From Rostratula benghalensis (Eukaryota; Chordata; Aves; Charadriiformes; Rostratulidae), in NCBI GenBank assembly GCA_013399305.1, contig VXAI01000091.1:372001-436000 (forward strand): a stretch of DNA of 64,000 nucleotides, read 5' to 3'. The notes under the pieces were generated by a model. It was not told where the DNA came from, searched no databases, and worked only from the letters and a program-made list of their open reading frames with translations. Below are positions 11,706 through 24,299 of this stretch, in pieces. The position numbers were made by a program, and so were the translations under genes. The first letter of the stretch is position 1. Every line of letters begins with the position of its first letter.

Positions 11706-14700
11706 TAATTAATGCAAAGTCTAGTTCACACTTAGTTCATCATTGTTTATTTTCAAATTTGGGCCTCATGGCAAAACAATATGTAAGAGTTATTGTTCAT
11801 TGCCTCAAACTAGGAATGAACCTTCTTGCCGCTGCCTCCTCTCCAGGAGTACTTTGCCTAAGAAATAATCACATTAAAATCAGTAGGATTTCTCACTGAC
11901 TGAGGTAGCACTCAGCATGAACAATGTTGGCAGAGCTGAACAATAAATTAAATTGACATCCTCATTCTTCTGCCCATTTCCTCCCCTAGTGTTGTTCCAC
12001 TGATGCACAAATAGTATCAAACCTGCGTGACTGCTATAAATTCTAGTTCTGATACTGCTGGAAGGATGATGAAATATTTTTAAAACCCACAGAGTATTTT
12101 TTTGCCTTTCTTTAGAAGCAATAATTAAAGAGATTTGCATATGGGAAAAATCTATTGCAGCATTGTAAAGCAATGGAGATATGAGATGTAGAATTGGAAT
12201 TATCTATTTGAATGCCAGTTATTTTATTATTTGATGATTTCTTCATCCTTGCTATTCTCATTCCTACCAGTGTGATAATACATTCACTTCCCTGCACAGC
12301 AGTACTGATAAATCATGCAAAATTTCTAGTCTGTTCCAGAGTAATTTTGGCTGTGAGTATGTGTTGATTGTCACCTTGGACAGGAAGATATTTAGGAAGA
12401 AAAAGGTCTGATCCTGCAAACGCTCCCTGTGGGGCTGAATAATGCTGGCTGGCTCGTAATCCCTCCCTCCTGCCAGACAGTAACTGAACATGCTAGTGCA
12501 ACTGAGTGCTGTTGTATGAATGCATTGCATACTTATTGTATTTCTAATTATGAAATTACTAAACAACGAGTGAGAAAACTCACCTCTTCCAGTAACAGTG
12601 AGAAAAGATCTATATTGCCCAAGTTTAATGAGTGAGCATTGTCCATTTGGATTTGTCCCTGACTATGCCAGTGGTAACTGTATCTGATGGGAAGCGTTTG
12701 AGGGACCAAGCAATTGTACATACCCTGCATTACTGTACTTAAAGTATGAAGAAACTAAAATGCTGCTCCCTGTCTTTTGGGTAGTAGCTACTGGACCCGA
12801 ATTTTACAATAAGAATTAGTGGAAATTTGCAGATATGAGTGTTGCTGGACTAGATGGAAAGTGATACTTTTGATCTAGCTGAAATCTGTTGATGGAATGT
12901 TTAAATCTGACAATTCCAAACCTGCTGTAAGAGCTGTCAAGATGTACTTCTGAAAGGGTAGGGATGGGTCAGCTTTGCTCCAGTGCCTGTGTGAGGACAC
13001 TGACCAGGAGCCAAACAAAAAACTAATTAACACTTATTATTGTCAACATCAAAATGAACACCTCGATAAGCAAAGTCTGTTTGCACTTTGTTATCTTTTG
13101 CAAACTCAATTGCCTTTTTGTAGCTGGACAGAATGATCCATGTTGAAGAAATTTAAAAAAACAGCTCCAGACATCAAGCTGGTTTTGTTAGTCAAATATT
13201 TTGCACATTGCTATAAACCAGATATGGTAGTTCTTTTCATATTGCACTGGGGGGTTTGCTCTGTTAATTAAACATTGACTCATTTACATTTATGTCCCTT
13301 CTGCAGTAACAGCTTTATCATGGTTACATTATTAATATTACAATTTAACCTCAGGTAAAATAAAAATCTCATAACTCTATACATTTTTCCACCTAATAAA
13401 TCTGATTATCATGGCTTTATAGTCTCTACCTCAAATAATACTAAGTCAGTTTATGTTTTCCATTTAATATAGACTGGGATAATTCATTCTGAGTCAAAAG
13501 CAAACTACCCCATGGATCCTCCTGCCCATAATTAACTTTTTTTTTTCTGCCTGTGCTATAGAACACTAATGAATTCAACACTTCCTACTTTGAAGAGTGT
13601 GGCGTGGTTGCTACCTGAAAAAGGGTCATTTCTTGTTTGGAAATGGATGAGGGGCAGAAGACAGAACAGGAGGGTGTAGTGTGCTGGATGACGTGATAGG
13701 GACAGGCTGCTTTCCAGCTGATTGTGCCCGAATGACCGATGGCTACCAACTCCCAACAAGGGATTTGGATGTTCCCAGTGCATACATCAGGCAAACCAAG
13801 GATCTTGGTGAAATTGGTTTTCTTTTCATCAATGAGCCTTATTGAATAAGAAAATTGTCATCCTACAGTCATGCAACACTTTGGAATACAAGGACTAAGA
13901 AAACTTCATTCAGAGTTGGTCATTGAGACCTGCACAGAGTTTTTGGTGAAGAACTTGAGCTTCCCTTCTTTATCCTGGCTTTTAATAAGAATGCTAGTTA
14001 ACTAGCTACACACCTACCCAAAAACTTCAAGACTGAATAACTCACCTTTGAAAACAGAATCTGGTGCTTTCTTTCACTAAATTATCAAATCAACAAGGAA
14101 AAGGTTTAATAGTCACATGCTAATTCACAGCTGTGAAAAGTAAATGAGTAGGCCCTAAAAAACCAAAAAGCAGGGTAACTGCTAAATGTAGCTAATCTAA
14201 AAATGTGTCTGAAAGAAGTAAAAGCAATTACCAAATAATTTTCTTTTAGAAGCTCATTAAATAATGTTAAATTTATTTGGAACGCCTTAATATAAAGCAA
14301 GGTCGGCAAGTCATGTAATTAGTTAGGTTTCTTTCTGATCTTATTTGTGTCTTGGAAAATAACAGCGCTTGCTCTACTGAAACCAATCAAATGTAAGCAG
14401 CGAAATCAGGATCTTCCCCCTTGCATGTAAAGGCCGTCTCTAACAATGACTGAACGTCAATGGCATTACTTCTGTTGACTGAATGAATGCTGAATTTGTC
14501 CAGGGGTCAGCAATCTTGGTCAATATGACTACAGTTACAGGTTTTGTTTGCATACAGTCTTTTTTTGCAGCATGGCATGCACAGGTATGTGAATTCTCCT
14601 GCTGGAAAGACAATATTAAGTCTGATCCATTCATAAATGCTAAACAGAAAGGGACAATGCTGGGCACATGCAGCTGGTGAGAGGAAATTTGCCTTAGTGA

Positions 14701-15011
14701 TTATTTATGAGGTCAGAGACTGGAAAAGAAAATTTGCTCATTCAGGTAATTTCACAGGTAGAAAACAGCAAGGATGCAGTAATTTAATCTGTATAAAGGG
14801 CCACAAGAAAGGGGTGGAGTTAATGCTTGCTTATTTCACCTGAGTACTGGTCCAAAAGATTTATAGTTAATAGGATACTGGCTGTTACGGAACTGATGAA
14901 ACATTGATCATTGAAGGAATACAATTTAGAATTAGCTGTGAGGGAAATCTCCTCTTAAACCATTTATAATGTTTATTCTATATATTTCTATGCAAGGGGA
15001 GAGAAAAAAAA

Positions 15012-15033
15012 TATTTTCTCTTAAGAGAAAATA
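15012..15033. repeat. Perfect 22-nt palindrome
   Basis: Each half is the exact reverse complement of the other, centred on CTTAAG at 15020-15025. The half-site is TATTTTCTCTT. It sits in A-rich sequence. Confidence 0.9.
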
Positions 15034-16183
15034 CTCTGATGAGATCATAGACTATTTAAATTTAGAAGTAGATGAAATTCTTGTAATTAGTTAAATCTAT
15101 TTTTAACTGCCTCTTCATCACCACCTTACCATTCTACACCACTTCAAATGGAAAGTGTCTCCAGGGATTTTTTACCTGTGAAGAACAATATTTATTGTAC
15201 TATCAAAAACTGGAAAACATCAGGAAATAAACTGCAGCAACTTTTAATTTTGAACACAGATGATGACTAAATATCTCTAGGTTTTTTTATCAGGGTCATT
15301 GAGAAAAACACTGATCAAATATAGCTATTGTTGAATAAGTCAGTGGTTGGTAGAACTCAAGGTCTCAGGAGGTAAGAAACGTATCCATTTTCTAAGGACT
15401 GACTTTCTCTGAGCTGAACTTCTGATATTCTGCCAGTCAGCATTTTCTTGCTCAGGTCTGTTGCCTCCAAAGTTTCTATGCAAGCCCTGTGCTGGCTCTC
15501 TGCAATGGCAGACCTCAGAGCACAGCTCATTACAGCCTTGATTTGGCTTGGCTTATTTCTGAAGTAGTGGATCTATTGAAGATAAGGCTGGAGGCAATCT
15601 GCAGAATACTTAGTGGCAGAGGTAATCCAGAAAGATTATGTTACTTCTGCTGAAGGCTGCTTTTTTTTTTTTCTCTTTTATTTGTTGACCTAAACTATGA
15701 TCTTTGACAAGGATAGTATGTGGTGTTCAGAGAAACTGTCTGTACCTGTTGCTTGATGTCAGCTGCAGGATAGTTGAAGGATGTGAATTTGTAATACTCC
15801 CCAGTTTTCCTCTCATTCCAGGGAGATACAGTGTCCTCACAGGCAGTCTTTCTATAGTAGTTATCCTTCTTCTACTCCTCCCATTCTGACTTCATTTTAC
15901 TCTGTCCTTGAGCAAAACTAAACCGATAAACAGAGTGAAGTTTATTAATTCACTACTGTATATAATTCTGCCTCACACATGGGTCTGTGCTATCTGACCA
16001 TTTCTCAGCTACGATTTTACAACAAACTCCTGTAAAAGGTTTTATGCCATTGGGACCTTATTATGCTTCAAAATCAACTTTAGAAATCTCTGTACTGTAA
16101 AATACAATCAAAAATAGTTAAAGCTGAACTACAGTAAAAATCACTTATTCAACAGTCTCTAAATAAAAAGTAGTGGAGCTCTG

Positions 16184-16199
16184 TTTTTTTTTTTTTTTT
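16184..16199. repeat. Poly(T) tract
   Basis: A run of 16 T. Simple sequence with no recognisable retroposed body next to it. Confidence 0.9.
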
Positions 16200-17109
16200 A
16201 ATTTGAGACATTTAAATTCCTTTTAATCTTGCAAGATCCAGTCACTTTTTCTTTGTATCTCATAATGAAACTTATTCAAACGCAGCCGTATACATTGCCC
16301 TTTGATATTCCACTAAATCCAAGCACGGACTTTGGAGGTGGCAGTTTAACTAGCTACATGTATAATATTATCACACACATGCTGGCACTGCTGGAGAAAA
16401 GAACAAATAATAGTGGTCGCTCCCATTAATGATTGATTTATAGAAAGCTATAGTCCTATAACCACAAAGTTGTAATAGAAATGAGAAGCATGTTGGTGGT
16501 CTATTAATATTACAGTTCAAAATTATTCTTTATTCATGTACAATCTCTTTAAGTTTTATGACAAGGCATTTGCATTTATTCTAATCCAGAAATTGCAATG
16601 AACACATACATTTTTAAAAATGGAGTCTGACTATCTGACAGGAAAAAATCTGTTTCTGCAGTTTAAAAATGGGTGCCATGGTTTACATGTAATTGACTGC
16701 AGGACTTTGTTTTTACAGAGTTAATTTCTTATTAAAAGAAAAAAAAAACCCAGATACGAGCCTATTTTGGCGTTAGGACAATACAGTATGACCACAAGCA
16801 GCTGATGCAGCTAGCTAAAGTGTTATGCACTAGTCTATTAATTCCCACTCAGTGGTGGTGTAATGGAAGACACTTTTGGTATGTAGTGTTGTGCATCTTC
16901 CATAGCAATGCAGTATTTTGTTGTTTAGTGTAGTTTGCATATTCCAAGAAACAATTCTCTAAACACCCAGTACTGCTTGACATTTTCCAGCGAAATTTAT
17001 TCCCAGTCTCTTATAAGGATTTCAGGATTGGTATGGATATGCTGCAGTATAGTTCTAAATATATAGACAAGATTTTGTGTTCTTAAGATGCCTATGCTAT
17101 GATAAAACT

Positions 17110-17133
17110 AAAAAAAAAAAAAAAAAAAAAAAA
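17110..17133. repeat. Poly(A) tract
   Basis: A pure run of 24 A. It could be the tail of a retroposed transcript, but the upstream 300 bp resembles no known gene or SINE and no flanking duplication was seen, so it is listed only as a homopolymer. Confidence 0.9.
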
Positions 17134-18349
17134 GTCAAGGACATGCAGTGAGTTAAATAGCTTTTTCAGTGAAGAGAAGCAGAGGCTGTAGTTTTGAATT
17201 AATGTATGTTTAAAGGGTGCAACATGAAATAGTGAATTATGACCGTGTTGGTTCACCGAAGTGGTGTTTCCAAGGTCACAGCTTGTTTTTAATGAAACAC
17301 CTGCAAGAAAGATATGTTCACCTTTCTTTTTTTTCTCTTCTGTAAAGATGAGAAGGAAGTTTTAATTTTCCAAATTATGCATTTCAAAGTATATACAATG
17401 CAAGCAAATAATATATTCCGCTTCTTTTTAATCATCTAAAACTAAGACTGACTGATGTAAAAGTTAAGCGTTTGGAAGAAAAATTCCTTGTTTAATGTGG
17501 AGTAATATATTACACTACAATGAGGTTATTTTTCTTCCAATATATTTATAGAACAGAAAAAAAGCCTCTAGCTATCCTCCATTTCAGGCTTTTTTAATGA
17601 TAATGTAAAAGATATGTATGACATTATACGAGTAATGTTAAAAAGAGGAGTTATTAAAATGAAATTAGATATGCTGATGAATAGTATTTGGATAAAATGA
17701 GAAACTCTTCTAATGGATTTTTGTAAAAGTTTAATGAGTTAAAAAGTTTATAAAGAGCTAGTTCTTTTATAAAAGTGAAAATTTGAAATAAGCCAGAATT
17801 ACGTTCATGTGCTTGATTTTAAATACAGGACAATGGAATGCGTATGTATTGTGTTTGATATGTTAAAAGAAGTATCATTATCATCAGAGAATGTGATTTC
17901 ATAAGTCATTAAGAGGTTAAAAGGGAAATTGCCTTTTGATTTTAAACATTTGGATAAAATGATACTGTAGAGACTCAAACTCGTTGAAGAAAAGCAAAGC
18001 AATGAGTGAATGCCTTGACCAAGAAATTAATAAATCACTGAAATGAACTTTAAATAAAGGTCAATGATTGTAAAATGTAATGCAGTTTCATGGATAAAAT
18101 GATTATTTTTTTCAATATTCTCTACCAATTTATAGATTTTTTTTTTACATTAAAAGGACTTTATCAAAGTCTTGATGTATTTGCAAATACAATACTTGAG
18201 AAATATTAGGAACCGAAGAATTGATAGATGCCTCACAGAACATATTTCAGCAGCCATTTTGTCCACAGTCTTACTAGAATGGCAAACTGATCTACCACTA
18301 TAGTATACTTGAAGTGTCCAGCTATTAATAGAGGAGGGAACTTGCTACT

Positions 18350-18625
18350 CAGTATCTCCAGAAAGAAAATCAGCTGCACAGTATCTCTTTATTGCCACAG
18401 GTAAAGATACTGAATGAGAAGTATCTTAAATCTTAGAGTGCTTGAATTGATGAAGAAGTATAAGATACTATCTAAACAACGTCTTAGATACAAGCTTGGA
18501 CAGAACATGAGTGGGTGGCCTGTCTTCATTGATCACTGACAGTATCTGTCAGTGAATGTTGTAAGCAAATTGTTAATTTCTCCCAGCACGATCTCCAGGT
18601 TCAGAAAGTTTTCCTAAACTTTCTG
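18350..18625. repeat. AGTATCT/AGATACT cluster with hairpins
   Basis: The heptamer AGTATCT occurs at 18351-18357, 18380-18386, 18420-18426 and 18541-18547. Its reverse complement AGATACT occurs at 18405-18411 and 18463-18469, and again outside the core at 18879-18885. The second and third copies form a stem (18379-18386 with 18405-18412). A perfect 10-bp hairpin with a 3-nt loop lies at 18533-18555 (arm TCACTGACAG), and another 10-bp hairpin with a 4-nt loop at 18602-18625 (arm CAGAAAGTTT). I do not recognise the element. Confidence 0.6.
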
Positions 18626-19627
18626 GTGAAAGAAGAATTCTGATGGTCTATTGACCCTTAAGAAAGCAATTGTATTGGCTATTTAGAAAGAGATGCATAC
18701 AAAGAAAGTTCTGTAATGAATAGTAAATATATGCTTGGTGTCTGCATGCTTGTGTTGATTGTCTTGATAGATAGGGAAGGTTGATACAAATGCAAGTGTG
18801 TAGCATTTGGCATACCACTTATTCTTCAGAAATGAAGCACACTACCTAGACACTCAGTATTTTGTCTAAAAGTTGGATAGATACTCTATGCACTGCATGC
18901 AGTCTGTACTTCTGAAGAAGTGATTCTGTATCATCCTGCATGCACAAATTATTGTCTTTTGTTTGTCTTTTGTTTTTAGGTGAAATAAACCTCTTCCAAC
19001 TGAAAATCTCCTGCACAAATCACAGTCAGATCATTTTGTAAGAATATAAGAAACTGGAGCATCCCAATATTTTTTTTTTCTCTTGAATAATGTTTGTTCT
19101 CTCTCATAAGGTTGAGAATATAAACAGTCTTTTCAGAAATGTATTTCTTGAAAGAACATTTTCCCTATGAGGGCATTACCACTGTGCCAGTGTGTGCACT
19201 GGGGATTCTCTTCTCCCATGGTCTGTGCCAGGGGAAAAGAGGTTTTGTGGCTGGGAAAAGGAATATCTTAAGAGCCATGTTTTATTATCACCTAGATATT
19301 AGTTTCCTGCATGGTCCTTATGTAGCTTCCACATCACTCTCTGCCTCCTGATGAGCAGTACAAGATTGTACTTCATTTCTGCCATGCTGCTTCTGTTATT
19401 TCAGCTTAAATATTAAGCTCTTTTGGTCTCTTACAATATGACTATCCAGCATGTAGGATACTGAGCTGTTGGAAGAGCAGCTTGAAAGTATTTTGACTGA
19501 GATTATTAGAAATGTACTGTTAAGTACGTTTATTTGCTGTGCTGGATTGGGACTTTATAACATTTTTCCTTATAAAGGGGCTTTTCTTGTTCCCACTGAG
19601 TTATCAACTTTACTCTTAGTTTTGAAG

Positions 19628-19760
19628 GCTAGAAAGGACCATTGGGAAAATCTAATCTGACCTCCTGTACAGTGCAGGACATGTTGTTTCATCTGTACAA
19701 TCAGCAGCAATTTTTTTGAAAGGTGTCCAACCTTGATATAAGAGATTTAAATGAAAGAAG
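19628..19760 (-). mobile_element. Old CR1/L3-like LINE 3' tail
   Basis: The segment around 19636-19675 (AGAAAGGACCATTGGGAAAA, then TCTAATCTGACCTCCTGTAC) resembles the antisense 3' tail of an older CR1/L3-type LINE found in birds and reptiles. It is more degenerate than the adjacent CR1 and has the same orientation. Family and exact limits are uncertain. Confidence 0.45.
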
Positions 19761-19773
19761 AATCTACAAGGTG

Positions 19774-20236
19774 TCACAGAATTATGGAATTTTCAGAGTT
19801 GGAAAGGACGTCTAGAGATCACCTAGTCCAACTCCCCTGCTAAAGCAGGATCACCTAGAGCACATCACTCAGGGCTGCATCCAGGCAGGTCTTGAAGGTC
19901 TCCAGAGAAGGGGTCTACACAACCTCCCTGGGCAGTTCCAGTACTCTGTCACCATCACCAGAAAGAAGTTTTTCATCATATTCAAATGGAACTTCCTATG
20001 TTCCAGCTTGTGCCCGTTGCCCCTCATCCTGACACTGGGAACCACTGAAAAGAGTCCAGCTCCATCCTCCTTCAACCTACCCTTTAGATACTCATAAGCA
20101 TTAATAAGGTCTCCCCTCAGCCTTCTCTTCTCCAGGCTAAAGAGTCCCAGCTCTCTCAGCCTTTCCTCATAAGGGAGATGCTCCAATCCCTTAATCATCT
20201 TTGTTGCCCTACACTGGACTCTCTCCAGTGATACCT
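19774..20236 (-). mobile_element. CR1 LINE, 5'-truncated 3' end
   Basis: Read on the minus strand, this is the C-terminal part of CR1 ORF2 plus the 3' UTR. The frame at 19869-20198 contains the CR1 hallmark [19 protein letters not shown] and then [16 protein letters not shown]. The 3' end reads GTTGGACTAGGTGATCTCTA and terminates near 19774 in the CR1-like ATTCTGTGA octamer-type tail. The 5' truncation is typical of CR1 insertions, which usually keep only the last few hundred bases. The remnant frame is open for 109 codons, so the copy is not extremely old, but it lacks the reverse transcriptase and endonuclease and is inert. Confidence 0.93.
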
Positions 20237-22316
20237 GACTTAATGATGCTCTGTTAATAATCTGTTAAAATAATTTGTTACCACTGCATCCTGTGATGCC
20301 TTTTTGTGAAAGATTGAAGCAAACCCTCTTCTTAATAGCTCTGTTCTAAGCTTCTCTCCATGTAAACACTGCCTTCGTTCAAGACTGATCTCATCAGGTT
20401 TTCACATTTGTCAGGGAAAAATGAAACAGTCAAAGCTTCTGTCAGTTTCTCACTTTTCAAATAATATTTTACGTATTTTGCATCATTCTTTTGTATCTTG
20501 TCAGTCCAAAACTCGTTCTCAACCTTTACCTTAAAAATTAGACATCCAGACTAGACATAAGGTCTCAACGTGCTTAGTTGAACCTTAATGCTGTAATCAA
20601 CTTGATAAATGCTTGTGTTTAAGAGTCAGAAATCTTAAAATACTGAACTGTATGTGATTTTCTCAGTGTGAACTTTATGCCATTATTATCAGTCAATGTT
20701 GATAATATTTTTTTTTACTGTACTACATTTTGTATGATTTTTGCTGAACATTCGTAGATGTCATAGTGAGGGCCTTCTAGAGCTTTCCAGTATCTGCCTT
20801 GCTTGACAAATATAGCTACTTTTGTATATAGTTTAACAATTAAAAGTATCAGATAGTTTAGCAAGTCCACTGGAGAACTAATTTTTCAGTGAAAGAGGAA
20901 AAGGAAAGAAAGAGTTACTAGGAGGACAAGCATATTTGGGAAAAAGGGAGATGAGTTAAACCACATAGAAAAAGAGATTAACTTTTCTTTTGCTACAACT
21001 TTGTCCTCTACACTCTCTTCATATTTTCCCATGTATCTGATTTATTCTTCATTTTTCTTCTACCTGCTGTCCTCATTTTTTCCATATTCCCTTATCAGTT
21101 GCAATTCTCAGTGCAGAAGCATCAAGTCTTTCTAGTGTTTAAGAAAAATTTTAATGCTATTTTAAAGCCGTGCACCTAAATTACTTATCCTCCCTCACAC
21201 CTCTAGCTATCTGTACGTCTGCTTTTCATTATCAAAGGTAATTCCTTTTGGAAAGTATTCAGGAGCAATGAATAACTGGAGGAAGTACTTAGAAATTGCT
21301 ATTTAACTTAGTAGGAAACTAAGTGAAGAAAGCTAGTAAAAACAGTGTCAGGAGGAGTAAAAAAAGTGTCAGGAGGAGTGTTTAAGAAAGACTAAACCTC
21401 AGATCTCAGTCTGCAGAGCAGCAGGTCACTGACCACTGCTTCACAAGAATTGTGCAGTGGTAGGCACTAAGTAGCTAGGTGTAGGGTTTTGACAAGAATT
21501 TAGTGTTAGGTGCTTTTGGAGACAAACAGAAAGGTATAAATCTATTCCAGGGTAACATTTCTTCTTCCCCTCTGAAAGTGTGCTAAGAAAAGGCATACTC
21601 CATTTGTTTCTTTTGTTGGCTGCTGCCCATTTAAAATCATGCATTAGTTTCAAGCGGTGCCTGGGTACTGAATAGGACACGAACCCAGACCAGCAGGGCT
21701 GTAATCCTGCCTTCCCAACCAGTGCAAGGAAAAACATAAGTTTTACCTGAAACTATGCTGCTATATGTGATCTCAAATTTGTGACCATTACTACAATATG
21801 TACTGACAAGCTATTCAACAATCCTTTCTGCACTCTTTAATGATTTGCCTCGGGATTGCAAACCAGAACATTTAACTGGTTGTCTCTTAAAAGTGGACGT
21901 CATAGCAAAATAGGTAGGTACAGATGAGTAAATGTTGATTGCAGAATATCTGAAGAGTATGTTCTGATAGTTTTATTCATGTTAATATAAGAGTTTTTTT
22001 CTCTACTGTGAAAGCAAATGAAACAGGTTTACTCAAGAAGTAAGGTATTTGCCGTTAGTGACCGCATCTTGTGAACAATTTGAGTTTCTCTTAACGGTTG
22101 GTTTTACGCTAGCATAATGCTATTATTTCCACTAATCTACCAGTATAAGCGATACGAAAACTAGCTCTGCTATTTCTTATTTACACTATACAATTTATTT
22201 CCTTTAGTATCCTAGCAAATGAAAATAAAACACTGCAAGTTTTAATTAGGTTGCATTCCACTGTTTTGTAAGGCATGAATACACCTGGCTGCACATGGCT
22301 TGGATGCGTGTACTCT
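20237..22316. other. Unassigned noncoding DNA
   Basis: Nothing recognisable lies between the two CR1 copies. Open frames are short. A direct duplication of about 16 bp (AAAGTGTCAGGAGGAGT-like, near 21340-21380) is the only internal structure noted. Confidence 0.55.
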
Positions 22317-22946
22317 CCGCTAGGCTAAAAACTGGCTGTATGGCCGGGTGAATGGAGTTAGATACAGTTGGCAGCTGGTCACAAGTGGTGCTCCCCAGCG
22401 CTCAATATCGGAGCCGGTTCTCTTTAATATCTTTATCAATGACCTGGATGAGGGACTTGAGTGCACCCTTAGTAAGTTTGCAGATGACATGAAGTTGAGC
22501 AGGAGTGTTGAACTGCATGAGGGTAGGAAGTCTTTACAGAGGGATCTGGACAGGCTGGATTGATAGGCCAAGGCCAGTGGGATGAGGTTCAACAAGGCCA
22601 AATGCGGAGTCCTGCACTTGGGTCACAACAACCCCATGCAGTGCTACAGGCTTGGGGAAGAGTGTCTGCAAAGCTGCCTGGTGGAAAAGGATCTGGGGGG
22701 TGTTCACTGACTGTCAGTCGAACGTGAGCCAGTAGTGTGCCCAGGTGGCCAAGAAGGCCTACAATATCCTGGTTTGTATCAGATATAGTGTGGCCAGCAA
22801 AACTAGGGAATTGATCAGCCCACTGCACTTGGCACTGGTGAGGCCCCACCTCGTGAGTTCAGTTTTGGGCCCCTCACTACAGGAAGGACACTGAGGAGCT
22901 GGAGCACGTCCAGAGAAGGGCAATGAAGCTGGTGAGGGGTCTATGA
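22317..22946 (+). mobile_element. CR1 LINE ORF2 (reverse transcriptase) fragment
   Basis: The plus strand encodes the CR1 reverse-transcriptase core. The frame at 22348-22563 reads [13 protein letters not shown] and [17 protein letters not shown], where F-A-D-D is the polymerase catalytic motif. It then continues out of frame through the thumb region ([20 protein letters not shown] nucleotide sequence, about 22615-22660). A stop at 22561-22563 and several indels show that it is dead. The 5' end is truncated, and about 13 bp appear missing after CTGGCTGTATGGCCGGGTG compared with what I know of CR1. It stops abruptly at GGGGTCTATGATT near 22946 without the final ORF2 segment and 3' UTR. It is therefore a two-end-truncated internal piece, probably formed by later deletion. 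Confidence 0.92.
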
Positions 22947-23050
22947 TTATCACAAAATAAGGAGGACATTTGATATAGATGTAAGATTTGACAATGTCTT
23001 CTAGCCTGTCCAAGCCCAGCACTGGTCCTGCATCCTGAACTCTCAGAAAT

Positions 23051-23064
23051 GTGTGTGTGTGTGT
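23051..23064. repeat. (GT)7 microsatellite
   Basis: Seven pure GT units, just downstream of the CR1 fragment. Confidence 0.9.
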
Positions 23065-23699
23065 TGTATACTGCAGTCACTCAGTGTACACATGCCTGTG
23101 CTGCGCTTGTGCTGAGGAGTTGCAGGAAGCATGGCATTTACTACATCCATGTTCATCTTTGCAGTAAATTCATTGCCTCTCTTCACATGCTCTTTCCCTT
23201 CTTCCTACACACTAGATGTACTGCATGAACGTGGAACATGGTCTGTGTCTGAAATGCCCTGCCAATGTTGGTTTTGTTGTACTCAAAGCCCACAGCACAT
23301 ACATACCTACTTCTGACTAGGAACTATGGACAGAAGTATGCAAGTCCAGCCAGGTTCCTTTCTGACTGCTGTGATACCTTATTAATTCGGGATTTACTTG
23401 CCCACCAGTGTGTCTGAAACTGATCCCTCAATCTTTCAAGTTTGCCAGTAAGTTCAGTTCTTTGGGTTTGCTTTTAGCAGCTCAGGTTGCTAAGTGATGG
23501 CAACGCAGTTATCAGAGAAAGGCTCCAGATAGCTGACATTATTTACTAAATAAGCCCAAGGAAGTTCATATTACCTGCTTAAAATGTTTAGGAGTAGAAA
23601 TAAAGCCCTGTGATGGAAGTTTCTTGTAATGAACAGTAGTGAGAACAGTTTGATAAAGGCTAGAAATATGTTGGATATTCACAAGTAACAGTTCTTTCT

Positions 23700-24170
23700 C
23701 AGAAATGAGCTTTAATTTCTGAATACGGGGTGGAGAGAAAAAGTGATAAATGGAAGAGATAATTTTGTTTGCTGCTAATAATTTATCAGCTCTAATAAGG
23801 GTGAAACCTATCCATTAAAATGTATGCAGAAATGTGATGATAGTATTAGGAGTGCCTCATTATTGTTAATTCATTTAGCACTCAGTGTAATAGCACTAAT
23901 CATAATTAACTCCTCTGGTATTAATAGGGTTGTCATACAATACGTACAGTATTTGCATGAGAATTCCACTCTAGATTCTCATTAATTAAAACACTATAAA
24001 AATGTCAGCACTTTAATTTGCCTTATGTTAAATACTATGAGAAGGCTTCCAAATTTTTCCTATTAGAATTTATCAAAGTACTGCTGCTACATTAATTTTA
24101 GCCAGAAATAATAGTTTGTAACCACCTATTTATCAGCTAATTACTTTACTCTTTAAAAGTCTTTCATTTT
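23700..24170. promoter_or_regulatory. Candidate conserved noncoding/enhancer element
   Basis: A compact AT-rich stretch with three TAATTA homeodomain cores (23903-23908, 23983-23988, 24138-24143), a perfect POU octamer ATTTGCAT (23951-23958), and no open frame of note. Such clustering is common in developmental enhancers. Conservation cannot be tested from one sequence, so this is a guess based on motif content. Confidence 0.3.
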
Positions 24171-24299
24171 TCAGGGCATTACTGTTGCTAATGGGCAGAG
24201 GAGGAACAGTAGCTTAATATACCAATGCTGCAGTTCCTATTAGGCTAAATACCCCATGTTTTCTGAATAGGTTTCTCTGCTAATCTTCAAAAACCACTT

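Larger units (their letters stand above)
8361..19627. other. Unassigned noncoding DNA
   Basis: No gene, RNA or named repeat could be supported apart from the palindromes, the poly(A/T) runs and the heptamer cluster listed separately. AT-rich stretches at about 13140-13510 and 17400-18080 contain many TAAT-type cores. Open frames are short (under 105 codons) and unrelated to each other. Confidence 0.6.

Noticed and set aside
17110..17133. A24 run as the tail of a processed pseudogene
   Set aside because: The sequence upstream matches no gene that I recognise and no target-site duplication was seen.
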